Shown here: piece after piece, positions 1-7,159 of the stretch
Numbering within the stretch: position 1 is the stretch's first letter
Layout of the letters: every line of letters begins with the position of its first letter
Assembly: GCF_000198775.1 (NCBI RefSeq)
Contig: NC_014718.1
Coordinates: 192,716-226,063 of the forward strand
Reading direction: 5' to 3'
DNA length: 33,348 bases
From: Mycetohabitans rhizoxinica HKI 454
GTDB taxonomy: Bacteria > Pseudomonadota > Gammaproteobacteria > Burkholderiales > Burkholderiaceae
Position numbers and translations under genes: made by a program
Notes under the pieces: generated by a model
Database searches by the model: none
What the model was told of the DNA's origin: nothing
The model's input: only the letters and a program-made list of their open reading frames with translations

Positions 1-337
1 TCCCGGCAACCCGTCAGAGCTGTTGGCGATGGAGCGCATGGCGGAGCAACTCACGCAGTTCAATGAACGGTATGACTTGGTGTTGGTCGATACGCCGCCG
101 GTGCTGGCAGTCGCCGATGCGTCGATCGTCGCCGGCTACGCGGGCGCAACGGTGCTTGTGATGCGGGAGAACGCGCAGACCGAACTGGAAGTGCAGGAAA
201 CGCTCAAGCGCCTGGGCCGGGCCGGCGCCCAGATAGCCGGCGCGATCTTCAATGGGATGTCGGCGCGCCGCAGCGACCGCCGCAGTTACGAGTACATCTA
301 CGCTTATACGCGGGAAGGCGATGCGTCGGCAGCCTGA
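1..337 (+). CDS. Bacterial tyrosine kinase (Wzc/BY-kinase), C-terminal end, 5' truncated
   Basis: This is the last 111 codons of a polysaccharide co-polymerase/tyrosine autokinase; the reading frame is open to the left edge (codons start at base 2). The fragment opens with the PGNPSELL segment that follows the kinase core, then has YDLVLVDTPPVLAVADA, the Walker B-like strand of BY-kinases. It ends in a tyrosine-rich tail (SYEYIYAYTRE, four Tyr in eleven residues), which in this family is the autophosphorylated cluster controlling chain length and export of capsule or exopolysaccharide at the inner membrane. Walker A and the Wzz domain would lie outside the window. The next gene, a glycosyltransferase, overlaps its end by 17 bp, as expected in an exopolysaccharide operon. 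The family call is firm; the polymer is unknown. Confidence 0.9.
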   Translation, partial: PGNPSELLAMERMAEQLTQFNERYDLVLVDTPPVLAVADASIVAGYAGATVLVMRENAQTELEVQETLKRLGRAGAQIAGAIFNGMSARRSDRRSYEYIYAYTREGDASAA

Positions 338-1484
338 GCGTGAGTGTTCGCATGGCGGCGCCGCGCTGGATGGTGAGCGCAGCCACGCGGTGCTGTTGCC
401 GGCGCCCCTCACAATCAACGGCAAGTTCACGTCGCAGCGGCTCACCGGCGTACAGCGCGTGGCGCGCGAATTGACCGCGGCGTTATCGCAGCAGTGCGGC
501 ACACTCGCTGCGTCGCCGCTGCTGCTGGTGCCTCGCGACCACATAGACAGTGAACTGCCGGCCGCCACGCCGCGGCACGTGGTGCCGTATCTGCGCGGTA
601 TGCTCTGGGAGCAGCTCGCGCTGCCGTTTGCCGCTGGCTCGCGCACGCTGCTCAGTCTGTGCAACATCGGCCCGCTGTTTAAGCGCCGTCAGGTCTTGAT
701 GATCCACGACGCTGCCGTATTTGACTTGCCGCAAGGTTACTCGACCCAGTTCCGCCTGTGGTATCGCTTCGCGTTTGCGCTGCTCAAGCGTAACGTGCAG
801 CATATTCTCACGGTCTCGTCGTTCTCGAAGGGGCGCATCGCTGCGCGGCTCGGCGTGCCGCCCGAGCGCATTTCCGTGATTCCGCCCGGTGTTGACCACT
901 TTGATCGACTCGAGAGCGACTATGCCGTGCTGCAGCGGTTGAGCCTGTCGTTTGACCGTTTCGTGCTAATCGTCGGTTCGCTGGCGCCGGGCAAGAATCT
1001 CGCACGCACGCTGGAAGCAATCGCCTTGCTCGAGCGCGAGCATCCGGGGCTCACGTTTGTGATCGCCGGCGGGCAAAACGTGAAGGTATTCGGTTCATCG
1101 TTGCCGCGCGCCGCCAGCGCCGCCAAGCACATCGTCTGGGCCGGCTACGTCAGCGATGGTGAGCTTAAGGCGTTGTACGAGAATGCGGCATGCTTCGTGT
1201 TTCCGTCGTTGTACGAAGGGTTCGGCTTGCCGCCGCTCGAGGCGATGTACTGCGGCTGCCCGGTAATCGCCTCGCGTGAGGCGTCGTTGCCCGAAGTGTG
1301 TGGTGACGCGGCACTTTACTGCGACGCGCATGATGCAGCTGACATTGCAGCGAAGATCGTCGAGTTGATGGGCGACGTTGAGCAGCGCCGCGCAATGCGC
1401 GAGAAGGGCCGCGCTCATGCGCAGCAGTATCGCTGGGATACGTCTGCGAGCCGCTTGCTACAGGTGCTACGCCAGTTCGGATGA
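321..1484 (+). CDS. GT4-family glycosyltransferase (exopolysaccharide locus)
   Basis: A 387-aa GT-B glycosyltransferase of family GT4, likely adding a sugar from a nucleotide-sugar donor to a lipid-linked repeat unit at the cytoplasmic face of the membrane. The N-terminal part has the [21 protein letters not shown] signature of the mannosyltransferase-like subgroup. The C-terminal Rossmann half has [10 protein letters not shown], then EGFGLPPLE at residues 299-307, the E-x7-E donor-binding motif, and [16 protein letters not shown]. The start at 321 overlaps the kinase gene by 17 bp and is preferred; an upstream in-frame ATG at 252 would bury the gene deep in the kinase. Overlap implies the same operon. 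Donor and acceptor cannot be read from the sequence. It is the last gene of the operon seen here. Confidence 0.88.
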   Translation: MRRQPERECSHGGAALDGERSHAVLLPAPLTINGKFTSQRLTGVQRVARELTAALSQQCGTLAASPLLLVPRDHIDSELPAATPRHVVPYLRGMLWEQLALPFAAGSRTLLSLCNIGPLFKRRQVLMIHDAAVFDLPQGYSTQFRLWYRFAFALLKRNVQHILTVSSFSKGRIAARLGVPPERISVIPPGVDHFDRLESDYAVLQRLSLSFDRFVLIVGSLAPGKNLARTLEAIALLEREHPGLTFVIAGGQNVKVFGSSLPRAASAAKHIVWAGYVSDGELKALYENAACFVFPSLYEGFGLPPLEAMYCGCPVIASREASLPEVCGDAALYCDAHDAADIAAKIVELMGDVEQRRAMREKGRAHAQQYRWDTSASRLLQVLRQFG

Positions 1485-1665
1485 TGGCAGCGCCGCGGCG
1501 CACGACCGCCTGGTGGCGGACCACTGCCCGGGCGTGCCCGTGCGGTGCTCGCTCGGCATCGCCGCCGTTGCCGCAGATCAACGCGTAGATGAAAGATGAG
1601 GACGGCGCGTTGCCGAAGTCAGGTTGCCGCGGTGCTTCACGTCGGCACCATAGGCGCGTGTTGTG

Positions 1666-3729
1666 TCAGCCGGCTTCGCCGAAGCGGGGGCGAGCGATGC
1701 CCAGCTTGGCCAGTCGCCGATACAGTGTGGCACGCGACATGCCCAATGCACGCGCGGCGCGCGTGGCATGCCAGCGATGCTCAGCCAGTGCGTCCAGGAT
1801 CCTGGACCGCTCGATGGCCAGCATATCGTAGGCATGCGTGTTGCCGAACCGCTCGCCCGTTGCATCGCCATTCGTGGCGTGCCATGCTACGCTTGCGTGC
1901 GGTGGATGTGGATGTGGATGTGGATGTGGATGTGGTGATTGCGCCAGAGTATCGAGCTGCGTGCGGACATCAGCCGGCAGGTGCGCTGCCGTGATCAGCT
2001 GCGTATCGCAAAGCAGGCACGCGTAGCGCAGCACGTTGCGCAGTTGCCGGACGTTGCCCGGCCACGGGTGGCGCGCCAGCCGTGCGAGCAGCGTGCTGTC
2101 GAGCGTGAGCGCGCGGGGCACACGCCGCGCCTCGTCCTGAAATACGGCGACGATTACATCTTCGATATCGGCTCGATCGCGTAACGCCGGCATCGTCAGC
2201 ACGACGCCGCTGAGCCGATAATACAAATCCTCGCGGAACTGCCCGGAAGCGACCATCGCGTCCAAGTCGCGGTGGGTCGCGCAAATCACGCTCAGGTCGA
2301 CTTGCACTGGCGTATCGGCACCCAACGGCAACACCTCGCCTTCGGCGAGCACGCGTAGCAACCGCGTTTGCAGATCGATCGGCATGTCGCCGATTTCATC
2401 GAGGAACAGCGTGCCGCCGTCGGCTTGCGCGATGCGCCCGCGCGCGCCTTTCGAGCGCGCGCCGGTGAACGCGCCAGGCGCGTAGCCGAACAACTCGCTC
2501 TCAATCAGCGATTCCGGAATGGCGCCGCAGTTCACCGCAATGAAGGGCTGTTTGCTTCGTTCGCCGGAAGCATGAATGGCTTTAGCGAACATTTCCTTGC
2601 CGGCGCCTGTTTCGCCCAGGATCAGGATGGGTAGATGTTCGCCCGACAGACGCAATGCGATGCGCGCATTGCGCGCGATCACCGGGTCACGACTGTCGAG
2701 AAATACGCGCATCGACGGCGGCGCCGAGCGCACCGATGTATCGTCGGCCGCGCGAGGGGAGGCCGGCAAGGTTAGCGGCGACGGTTGCCACGGCGACATG
2801 CCTGCCTGTGGCGCGCGTATCCGCGCGTACAGCATATCGCTCGTGGCATGCGAGCGCAGCGCGGTCATTCGTTGCAGCCCGTCGATGGAAAACAGGTCCG
2901 CGTCACGCACGTCGAACAGCATCGACAGGTGCGCGGGCGCGCCCGACGCGAGTATCGGAAACCGCTGCTTGGCCTCGCGGTTTGCCGCGACAATGGCGCC
3001 ACGCTCATCGAATGCAATCAGCACTTCCGGATTCACCTCGACGAAGTGCGGGTTGCCGTGACCGAACAATAGCCAGTACTGCGTCGTCTGCTTCACGAAG
3101 TACCCATCCTCGATCAACTGCGCGGTATGCCGTACCAGTTGATGAACGATGCTCTGGCTGTCCGCGCTATCGGGCGACTGCAGCGCGGACGCATCCACAA
3201 CGCCGATCAGCTTGCCGTCCGGCGCGAGAATCGGCGCGGCGGTGCACGTGAGGGTCGTGAACAGCGAACGGAAATGATCGACCTTATGCACGGTCATTGG
3301 CGTGCATTCGGCGAGCGCGCTGCCGATGCCGCAGGTGCCTTGCTCGCGCTCGGACCAGCAGGACCCAATGTACAGCCCCACCTCTTTGTACTGACGGCGT
3401 AAATGTGGATCGACTCGGTAGTCCACCGTCACGCCTTGCGCGTTGGCCAGCAGCACGCAGTAGCCCGCGCTGCGCAGCGTGTCATGTAGGCGTGATAGGT
3501 ATTGACCGGAGGCGAGCAGGAAATCCTCTTCCTGTTGCTGAATCTGCTTGAGTTCGTACGCCGTCAGGATCCGCGGCGATACCGGCGATGTCGGGTCGAT
3601 GCCATACAGTTGCAGTGACCTGTGCCACGACGACAGCAGCCGCGGGCTGGTATCCGGAGAATCACTCGTGCCATTGCGGACCGCATCGATCACACGGTCT
3701 ACGTGGGCGGTTTTCGGATCCCTTGCCAT
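1666..3729 (-). CDS. AcoR-type sigma-54-dependent transcriptional activator
   Basis: A 687-aa enhancer-binding protein. Residues ~85-210 look like a GAF-type sensory region (family knowledge for AcoR-like activators of acetoin, alcohol and aromatic catabolism). The AAA+ module carries Walker A GETGAGKE at 372-379, the sigma-54 contact loop GAFTGA at 419-424, Walker B GTLFLDEIGD at 439-448, and PWPGNVRQL near 555. A Fis-type helix-turn-helix (HATRAARALGMSRATLYRRL) ends the protein at about 654-673. There is no receiver domain, so it probably senses a small molecule. A run of Pro-His dipeptides (599-610), encoded by a TGGATG tandem repeat, sits in the linker between AAA+ and the DNA-binding domain. 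A sigma-54 promoter match lies in the divergent spacer and points away from this gene, so the regulator at 4170 is a plausible target. The effector is unknown. Confidence 0.93.
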   Translation of the reverse strand: MARDPKTAHVDRVIDAVRNGTSDSPDTSPRLLSSWHRSLQLYGIDPTSPVSPRILTAYELKQIQQQEEDFLLASGQYLSRLHDTLRSAGYCVLLANAQGVTVDYRVDPHLRRQYKEVGLYIGSCWSEREQGTCGIGSALAECTPMTVHKVDHFRSLFTTLTCTAAPILAPDGKLIGVVDASALQSPDSADSQSIVHQLVRHTAQLIEDGYFVKQTTQYWLLFGHGNPHFVEVNPEVLIAFDERGAIVAANREAKQRFPILASGAPAHLSMLFDVRDADLFSIDGLQRMTALRSHATSDMLYARIRAPQAGMSPWQPSPLTLPASPRAADDTSVRSAPPSMRVFLDSRDPVIARNARIALRLSGEHLPILILGETGAGKEMFAKAIHASGERSKQPFIAVNCGAIPESLIESELFGYAPGAFTGARSKGARGRIAQADGGTLFLDEIGDMPIDLQTRLLRVLAEGEVLPLGADTPVQVDLSVICATHRDLDAMVASGQFREDLYYRLSGVVLTMPALRDRADIEDVIVAVFQDEARRVPRALTLDSTLLARLARHPWPGNVRQLRNVLRYACLLCDTQLITAAHLPADVRTQLDTLAQSPHPHPHPHPHPPHASVAWHATNGDATGERFGNTHAYDMLAIERSRILDALAEHRWHATRAARALGMSRATLYRRLAKLGIARPRFGEAG
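1903..1932. repeat. Hexanucleotide repeat (TGGATG)x5 inside the activator gene
   Basis: Five perfect copies of TGGATG in tandem. On the coding (minus) strand they encode alternating Pro-His residues in the linker between the AAA+ core and the Fis-type DNA-binding domain. Since the unit is 6 bp, copy-number change would lengthen or shorten the linker by two residues per unit without shifting frame. Confidence 0.95.
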
Positions 3730-3846
3730 GAAGTCACCACTCTTCGGCCGTCATGCGCCTGATTGTTCCTTCGTATCCCGCAGGCATTCGAGGCCTATAT
3801 CCTGCCACCCGTCTTTCATTTGCGAATGTATCAGTGTATCGATGCG

Positions 3847-3966
3847 TGAGACACTGTGTGCCAGGCCCATGAATCGCCTTGCCGGCCCCGTCAATCGCGG
3901 CTGGCGGTCCGAAGCGTGTGCATCCGGCACTCGGCCGGCGGTGCTGCATGGGTCAAAACTGTCTCA
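3847..3966. promoter_or_regulatory. Possible upstream activator half-sites TGAGACA / TGTCTCA
   Basis: TGAGACA (3847-3853) and its exact reverse complement TGTCTCA (3960-3966) lie 113 bp apart and roughly 80-200 bp upstream of the sigma-54 promoter match, the usual zone for enhancer-binding sites. Each has only a poor second half next to it, so this may be chance. Assignment to the AcoR-type activator is inference. Confidence 0.25.
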
Positions 3967-4044
3967 AGCCATCGTTTGCATGTGAGCATGCCGAAACTCG
4001 TAAACGTTTGCAAGAGTTCGTTTTTTACGACAGCTCGACGCCAA

Positions 4045-4060
4045 TGGCATGGTCGTTGCT
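4045..4060 (+). promoter_or_regulatory. Sigma-54 (RpoN) -24/-12 promoter match
   Basis: TGGCATGGTCGTTGCT matches the consensus TGGCACG-N4-TTGCW with one mismatch, and the invariant GG (4046-4047) and GC (4058-4059) are at the correct 10-bp spacing. Transcription would start near 4071 and run rightward into the response-regulator gene. The neighbouring divergent gene is a sigma-54 activator, which makes a chance match less likely. Confidence 0.6.
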
Positions 4061-4169
4061 TTTAGCAGTCTGAATCGGACAGCGATCGTTGCTTCGCCGT
4101 CAGATAAATGAAATAAGTTGAAAGAATAATGAAATGTTAGCGTAAGTCGTTGCCCGCAGCAATGGGTCG

Positions 4170-5048
4170 ATGTGGTTCAGTGCGACGTGGGTAGACGTCA
4201 ATATCTTATGGACTGCTATGTTTTGTGTCACCGATCGAAATAGTGACCTGCTCCAGTCACCGCGCGCGGGGCAACGGGGCGTCCTGGCCAACGCCACGTG
4301 CCTGTTGGATGAGGGCGCCGCGGGCTTGACCGTCGCAGTGCTGGTCCAGGACGTGGGGCTTCATGCGCGTGTGAGGGCTGTGCTGCAGGAATATGGGATC
4401 GCCTGCCGACAATTTGGCGACGACATCTCGCTGGTCCGTGCGGTATCTCGTCATGCATTTAGTGCGGTGCTGCTCGATGCGACGGCAGGCGTCGATCCAT
4501 TGCAACCCATCTTGGCGCGCCGGCTTTGCTATCGCGCGCTGCTGATGCCGGTGATCCTGATTGGCGTGGCAGGCGACGTGGCGAACAGCACGGCGTTGTT
4601 CGAGTCGGGTGCCGACGACGTCGTGTTGGCGCCGGTCAACGCGCGCGATTTAATGATCCGGCTGCAACTCGCGATACTGCGTCATCGCCGCGACGCGCGC
4701 GCGCGCGACGCTCGGGAGCCTGTATTGCAGCGTGGCGAGTACCGGTTGGATCGGGGTGCATGCACCGTATTGCTGCGGGACAGACAGGTGCGGCTTACGC
4801 CGCGCGAATTCGAAGTCGCGTGGATACTGTTCTCGAACGAAGGCGAATATGTTAGCCGTGCACATATCGCGCGCACGGTATGGGCCGGTTCCGACAAACG
4901 CGTCGATGGCGCGCTGGACCAGCACATTTACAAGCTGCGCAAGAAGCTCGCGCTCAACGGCGAGAACGGATGGGCGATTCAGCCGCTCTACGGGCATGGG
5001 TACCGCGTTATCGCACTGAATGCGACGGGGCCGCGGCAGGCGGCGTGA
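4170..5048 (+). CDS. OmpR-type response regulator with atypical receiver domain
   Basis: Up to 292 aa: a receiver-like domain (about 53-172) and a C-terminal winged helix (about 208-281, with RLTPREFEVAWILFSNEGE and YGHGYRV) typical of OmpR/PhoB DNA-binding domains. The phospho-acceptor position looks kept (D103 in AVLLDATAG). However the acidic pair near the start of the domain is Q60-D61, the conserved Thr/Ser appears to be Gly132, and the conserved Lys before Pro is Ala154 (LAPVNARD). Phosphorylation-dependent switching therefore looks impaired. No histidine kinase gene is adjacent. The start is uncertain: ATG 4170 or ATG 4218, neither with a clear ribosome site. A sigma-54 promoter match lies about 100 bp upstream. 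Target genes are unknown. Confidence 0.85.
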   Translation: MWFSATWVDVNILWTAMFCVTDRNSDLLQSPRAGQRGVLANATCLLDEGAAGLTVAVLVQDVGLHARVRAVLQEYGIACRQFGDDISLVRAVSRHAFSAVLLDATAGVDPLQPILARRLCYRALLMPVILIGVAGDVANSTALFESGADDVVLAPVNARDLMIRLQLAILRHRRDARARDAREPVLQRGEYRLDRGACTVLLRDRQVRLTPREFEVAWILFSNEGEYVSRAHIARTVWAGSDKRVDGALDQHIYKLRKKLALNGENGWAIQPLYGHGYRVIALNATGPRQAA

Positions 5049-5078
5049 GCGGCACCACGTCGGTTCGGCAGCGGTGGA

Positions 5079-5288
5079 TCAGTCCTCGATCCGCAGCCCG
5101 ACTTTTAGGCTGACCTGCCAGTGAATGACCTTGCCGCTCTCGATATGGCCGCGCGTGTCGGTGACCTCAAACCAATGCAGGTTGCGCAAGGTCCGTGACG
5201 CCTTCTCAATTGCGTTTTCGATGGCGTGCTGGATGGATTGCGTCGACGATCCAGTCAATTCGATCTGTTTATACACGTGGTCGCTCAT
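5079..5288 (-). CDS. Dodecin-family flavin-binding protein
   Basis: A 69-aa protein with the full dodecin layout: an N-terminal strand ([11 protein letters not shown]), one amphipathic helix ([14 protein letters not shown]), and two strands with HWFEV and [14 protein letters not shown]. Dodecins assemble into hollow cytoplasmic dodecamers that store or buffer flavins (FMN, riboflavin, lumichrome) and protect against flavin photochemistry; the Trp of HWFEV (W39) is the expected stacking residue. The start at 5288 has a good ribosome site (GGGAG, 7 bases upstream). Longer frames reaching further upstream run into a repeat and have no family support. It appears monocistronic. A flavin-biosynthesis gene, ribA, is also in the window but far away. 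Confidence 0.93.
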   Translation of the reverse strand: MSDHVYKQIELTGSSTQSIQHAIENAIEKASRTLRNLHWFEVTDTRGHIESGKVIHWQVSLKVGLRIED

Positions 5289-5410
5289 GGCTTTCTCCCG
5301 GCAAGGTGGACAACGCTGGCGGCGCGTTGTCGCGTTCAGTCTTGTATGTTCGTAGCACGGCGTATGCCAGCCGCCACCTGCACCGCGTGGGTGATATGGC
5401 GGTGCGCCGA

Positions 5411-5510
5411 TAAGGCATGGCAGGGTACGACAAAGTACGGCCAGGCACGGCAGGATACGATAAGGCATGGCAGGGTACGATGCGGCACGACAAGGCACGG
5501 CATGGTAGCG
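5411..5510. repeat. Ten-unit degenerate 10-bp tandem repeat, nested 50-bp period
   Basis: Ten consecutive decamers fit the consensus YAAGGYACGR (for example TAAGGCATGG, CAGGGTACGA, CAAAGTACGG, CAAGGCACGG). Units 1-2 are identical to units 6-7, so there is a second-order period of 50 bp. The array is intergenic, 123-222 bp upstream of the dodecin start and about 55 bp past the end of the efflux operon. The 10-bp phase places every unit on nearly the same face of the helix. Confidence 0.9.
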
Positions 5511-5563
5511 AGGGCAATCCGCATGTCGCTCGAACAGCCTGACGTCTGCGCACGGTGAGGTCG

Positions 5564-7159
5564 CTAGCGTTGCGCCGATGTGTCGACGGCGGGCGAGCCC
5601 ATGGCCTGGAACAACGATGCGGTATTTGCCAGCCTCGCGGCGCGCGCACGTACCGCATGGATTCGCGTCGACTGCGTCTGCTGTTCGCTGGCACGTACCG
5701 CTGATATCGGTAATGCACCCGACTCATAGCGTTGTCTTGCCACTTGCGTGGCTTGTTCGGCCGCCTGCTGCGCGGCAAGCGCGGCTGCCTGCGTGCGGGC
5801 ATCCTGCTCCAGGGCGACAAGCGTATCAGCCACGTCGCGGAATGCGTTCAGCACGGTTTGCCGGTACTGGTCGAGCGCCGCATCATAGGCGTGGAGTGCG
5901 GCCCTGCGCTGCGCGCGCAGGGCACTGCCATGGAATAGCGGCTGAGTTAGACCCGCGCCGAGGTTCCACAGACGGCCGGCGGCACGGGTCGCCAACGGCC
6001 AGCTCAAGCCGCCCTGGCCCCATGATGCCGACAAGGTCAGGCTCGGAAACATCTGTGCGGTTGCGACACCGACCTCGGCCGCTGCCGCCTGCACCGCCGC
6101 GTCGGCGGCGAGCACGTCCGGGCGCTCGTGCAGCAGCGTCGATGGCAGTGATACGGGCACGGTGTCCGGCAATGTGAGGCGGTCCAGCGGGAGGTCCTCA
6201 GGCGCTGCATCCGGCGTGCGGCCCATCAACACAGCCAGGGCATGCCGTGCCGCTAGCCATTGCGCGCGCAGTGGCGGCACCGCGGCTGCGGCCGCCTGCG
6301 CGCTTTGACGCGCATTGAGCGCATCGACCTGCGAGGCGGCGCCCAGTGCGACGCGCTTGTCCGTGTCGTCAGCTTCGGCCGCCGCCAATGCGGCGATGCG
6401 CGCTTGGGCATCCCATTGTTCGTGCAGCGACGCCGCGGCTAGCGCGGCGCTGACGATGTTGGCAGCGAGCGTGCGACGCGCGGCGTCGAACTGGTACGAC
6501 TGGACATCGACCCGCCGAGACACTGCCTGGTTGGCCAGCCGCGCTGCGCCGAACAGGTCGATCGTGTAGTTCGCGCGAATTTGTCCGACAAAGGTGTTGT
6601 AGCGCAATGTCGGCGGCCCCTGGATGGGCATGCCCAGCGCCCGTTGGCGCTGCACCTGCCCCCCAGCATCGATTGACGGCAGCATGGATTCGCCGATCTG
6701 CGCATGCAGCTGTTCACGCGCGGCGGCGAGGGTTTTTTCTGCCGCCGCCAGCGTGGCGTTGTTGCGCAGCCCTTCATCGACCCACGCGTTGAGGGCGTCG
6801 GACTGGTACAGCATCCACCAGCGCGGCACTGCACGCGCGCCGAGCGCGAAGCGCTGCGCTACGCCTGCCGCTGTTACGCTCTGCGCCGCACCGGGCTGTG
6901 CGGCATAGTGGGGCGGCGCAGGCGGCGCGGGCCGTTCGCTCGGCGCGAAAGCGCACCCGCCGAGCAGCGTGGCGCATGCCGCGGCGACGCATGCTGTCGT
7001 GGCGAGCGCCGCTCGCCTGTTGACGACGCGGCACGGATGGATCCTGCAGGTGGGTGATGCGCGTAAGCCAGGCCACCGCCTCGACATGAAGAACAAGCTC
7101 GGCACGGGCTCCGGCGTTGACATGGGTGACAACAACACTCTTGGAAAACGGCGCATCAT
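5564..7159 (-). CDS. RND efflux outer-membrane lipoprotein (NodT/OprM-like)
   Basis: Outer-membrane channel of a tripartite efflux pump, 531 aa from this start. A lipoprotein signal ends at the lipobox LLGGC (C69), followed by the duplicated outer-membrane efflux repeats (Ala-rich helices such as [23 protein letters not shown], whose first repeat is typical). About 45 residues precede a normal-looking signal peptide, so the true start may be internal, possibly the ATG at residue 25. The first ATG overlaps the pump stop codon (ATGATG over TGA) and has GGAGG nearby, supporting translational coupling. It is the last gene of the adaptor-pump-channel operon. Substrate unknown. Confidence 0.92.
   Translation of the reverse strand: MMRRFPRVLLSPMSTPEPVPSLFFMSRRWPGLRASPTCRIHPCRVVNRRAALATTACVAAACATLLGGCAFAPSERPAPPAPPHYAAQPGAAQSVTAAGVAQRFALGARAVPRWWMLYQSDALNAWVDEGLRNNATLAAAEKTLAAAREQLHAQIGESMLPSIDAGGQVQRQRALGMPIQGPPTLRYNTFVGQIRANYTIDLFGAARLANQAVSRRVDVQSYQFDAARRTLAANIVSAALAAASLHEQWDAQARIAALAAAEADDTDKRVALGAASQVDALNARQSAQAAAAAVPPLRAQWLAARHALAVLMGRTPDAAPEDLPLDRLTLPDTVPVSLPSTLLHERPDVLAADAAVQAAAAEVGVATAQMFPSLTLSASWGQGGLSWPLATRAAGRLWNLGAGLTQPLFHGSALRAQRRAALHAYDAALDQYRQTVLNAFRDVADTLVALEQDARTQAAALAAQQAAEQATQVARQRYESGALPISAVRASEQQTQSTRIHAVRARAARLANTASLFQAMGSPAVDTSAQR

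Larger units (their letters stand above)
3730..4169. other. 440-bp divergent spacer between sigma-54 activator and response regulator
   Basis: No convincing gene is present; the short frames here have no family features. The right half is visibly more AT-rich than the coding regions. It holds two complementary heptamers (3847-3853 and 3960-3966), an 8-bp palindrome AAACGTTT at 4002-4009, a T6 run at 4021-4026, and a sigma-54 promoter match at 4045-4060. This is the arrangement expected for enhancer sites upstream of a sigma-54 promoter. Confidence 0.7.

Noticed and set aside
3992..4026. Hairpin plus T6 as a rho-independent terminator
   Set aside because: The stem is short, mismatched and AT-rich, and no plus-strand gene ends just upstream.
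4686..4712. CG-rich dinucleotide run as a Z-DNA or slippage site
   Set aside because: It encodes an ordinary Arg/Asp/Ala linker (RRDARARDAR) and is common in GC-rich genomes.
5411..5510. CRISPR-like array
   Set aside because: The units are only 10 bp, directly adjacent, without unique spacers or cas genes.
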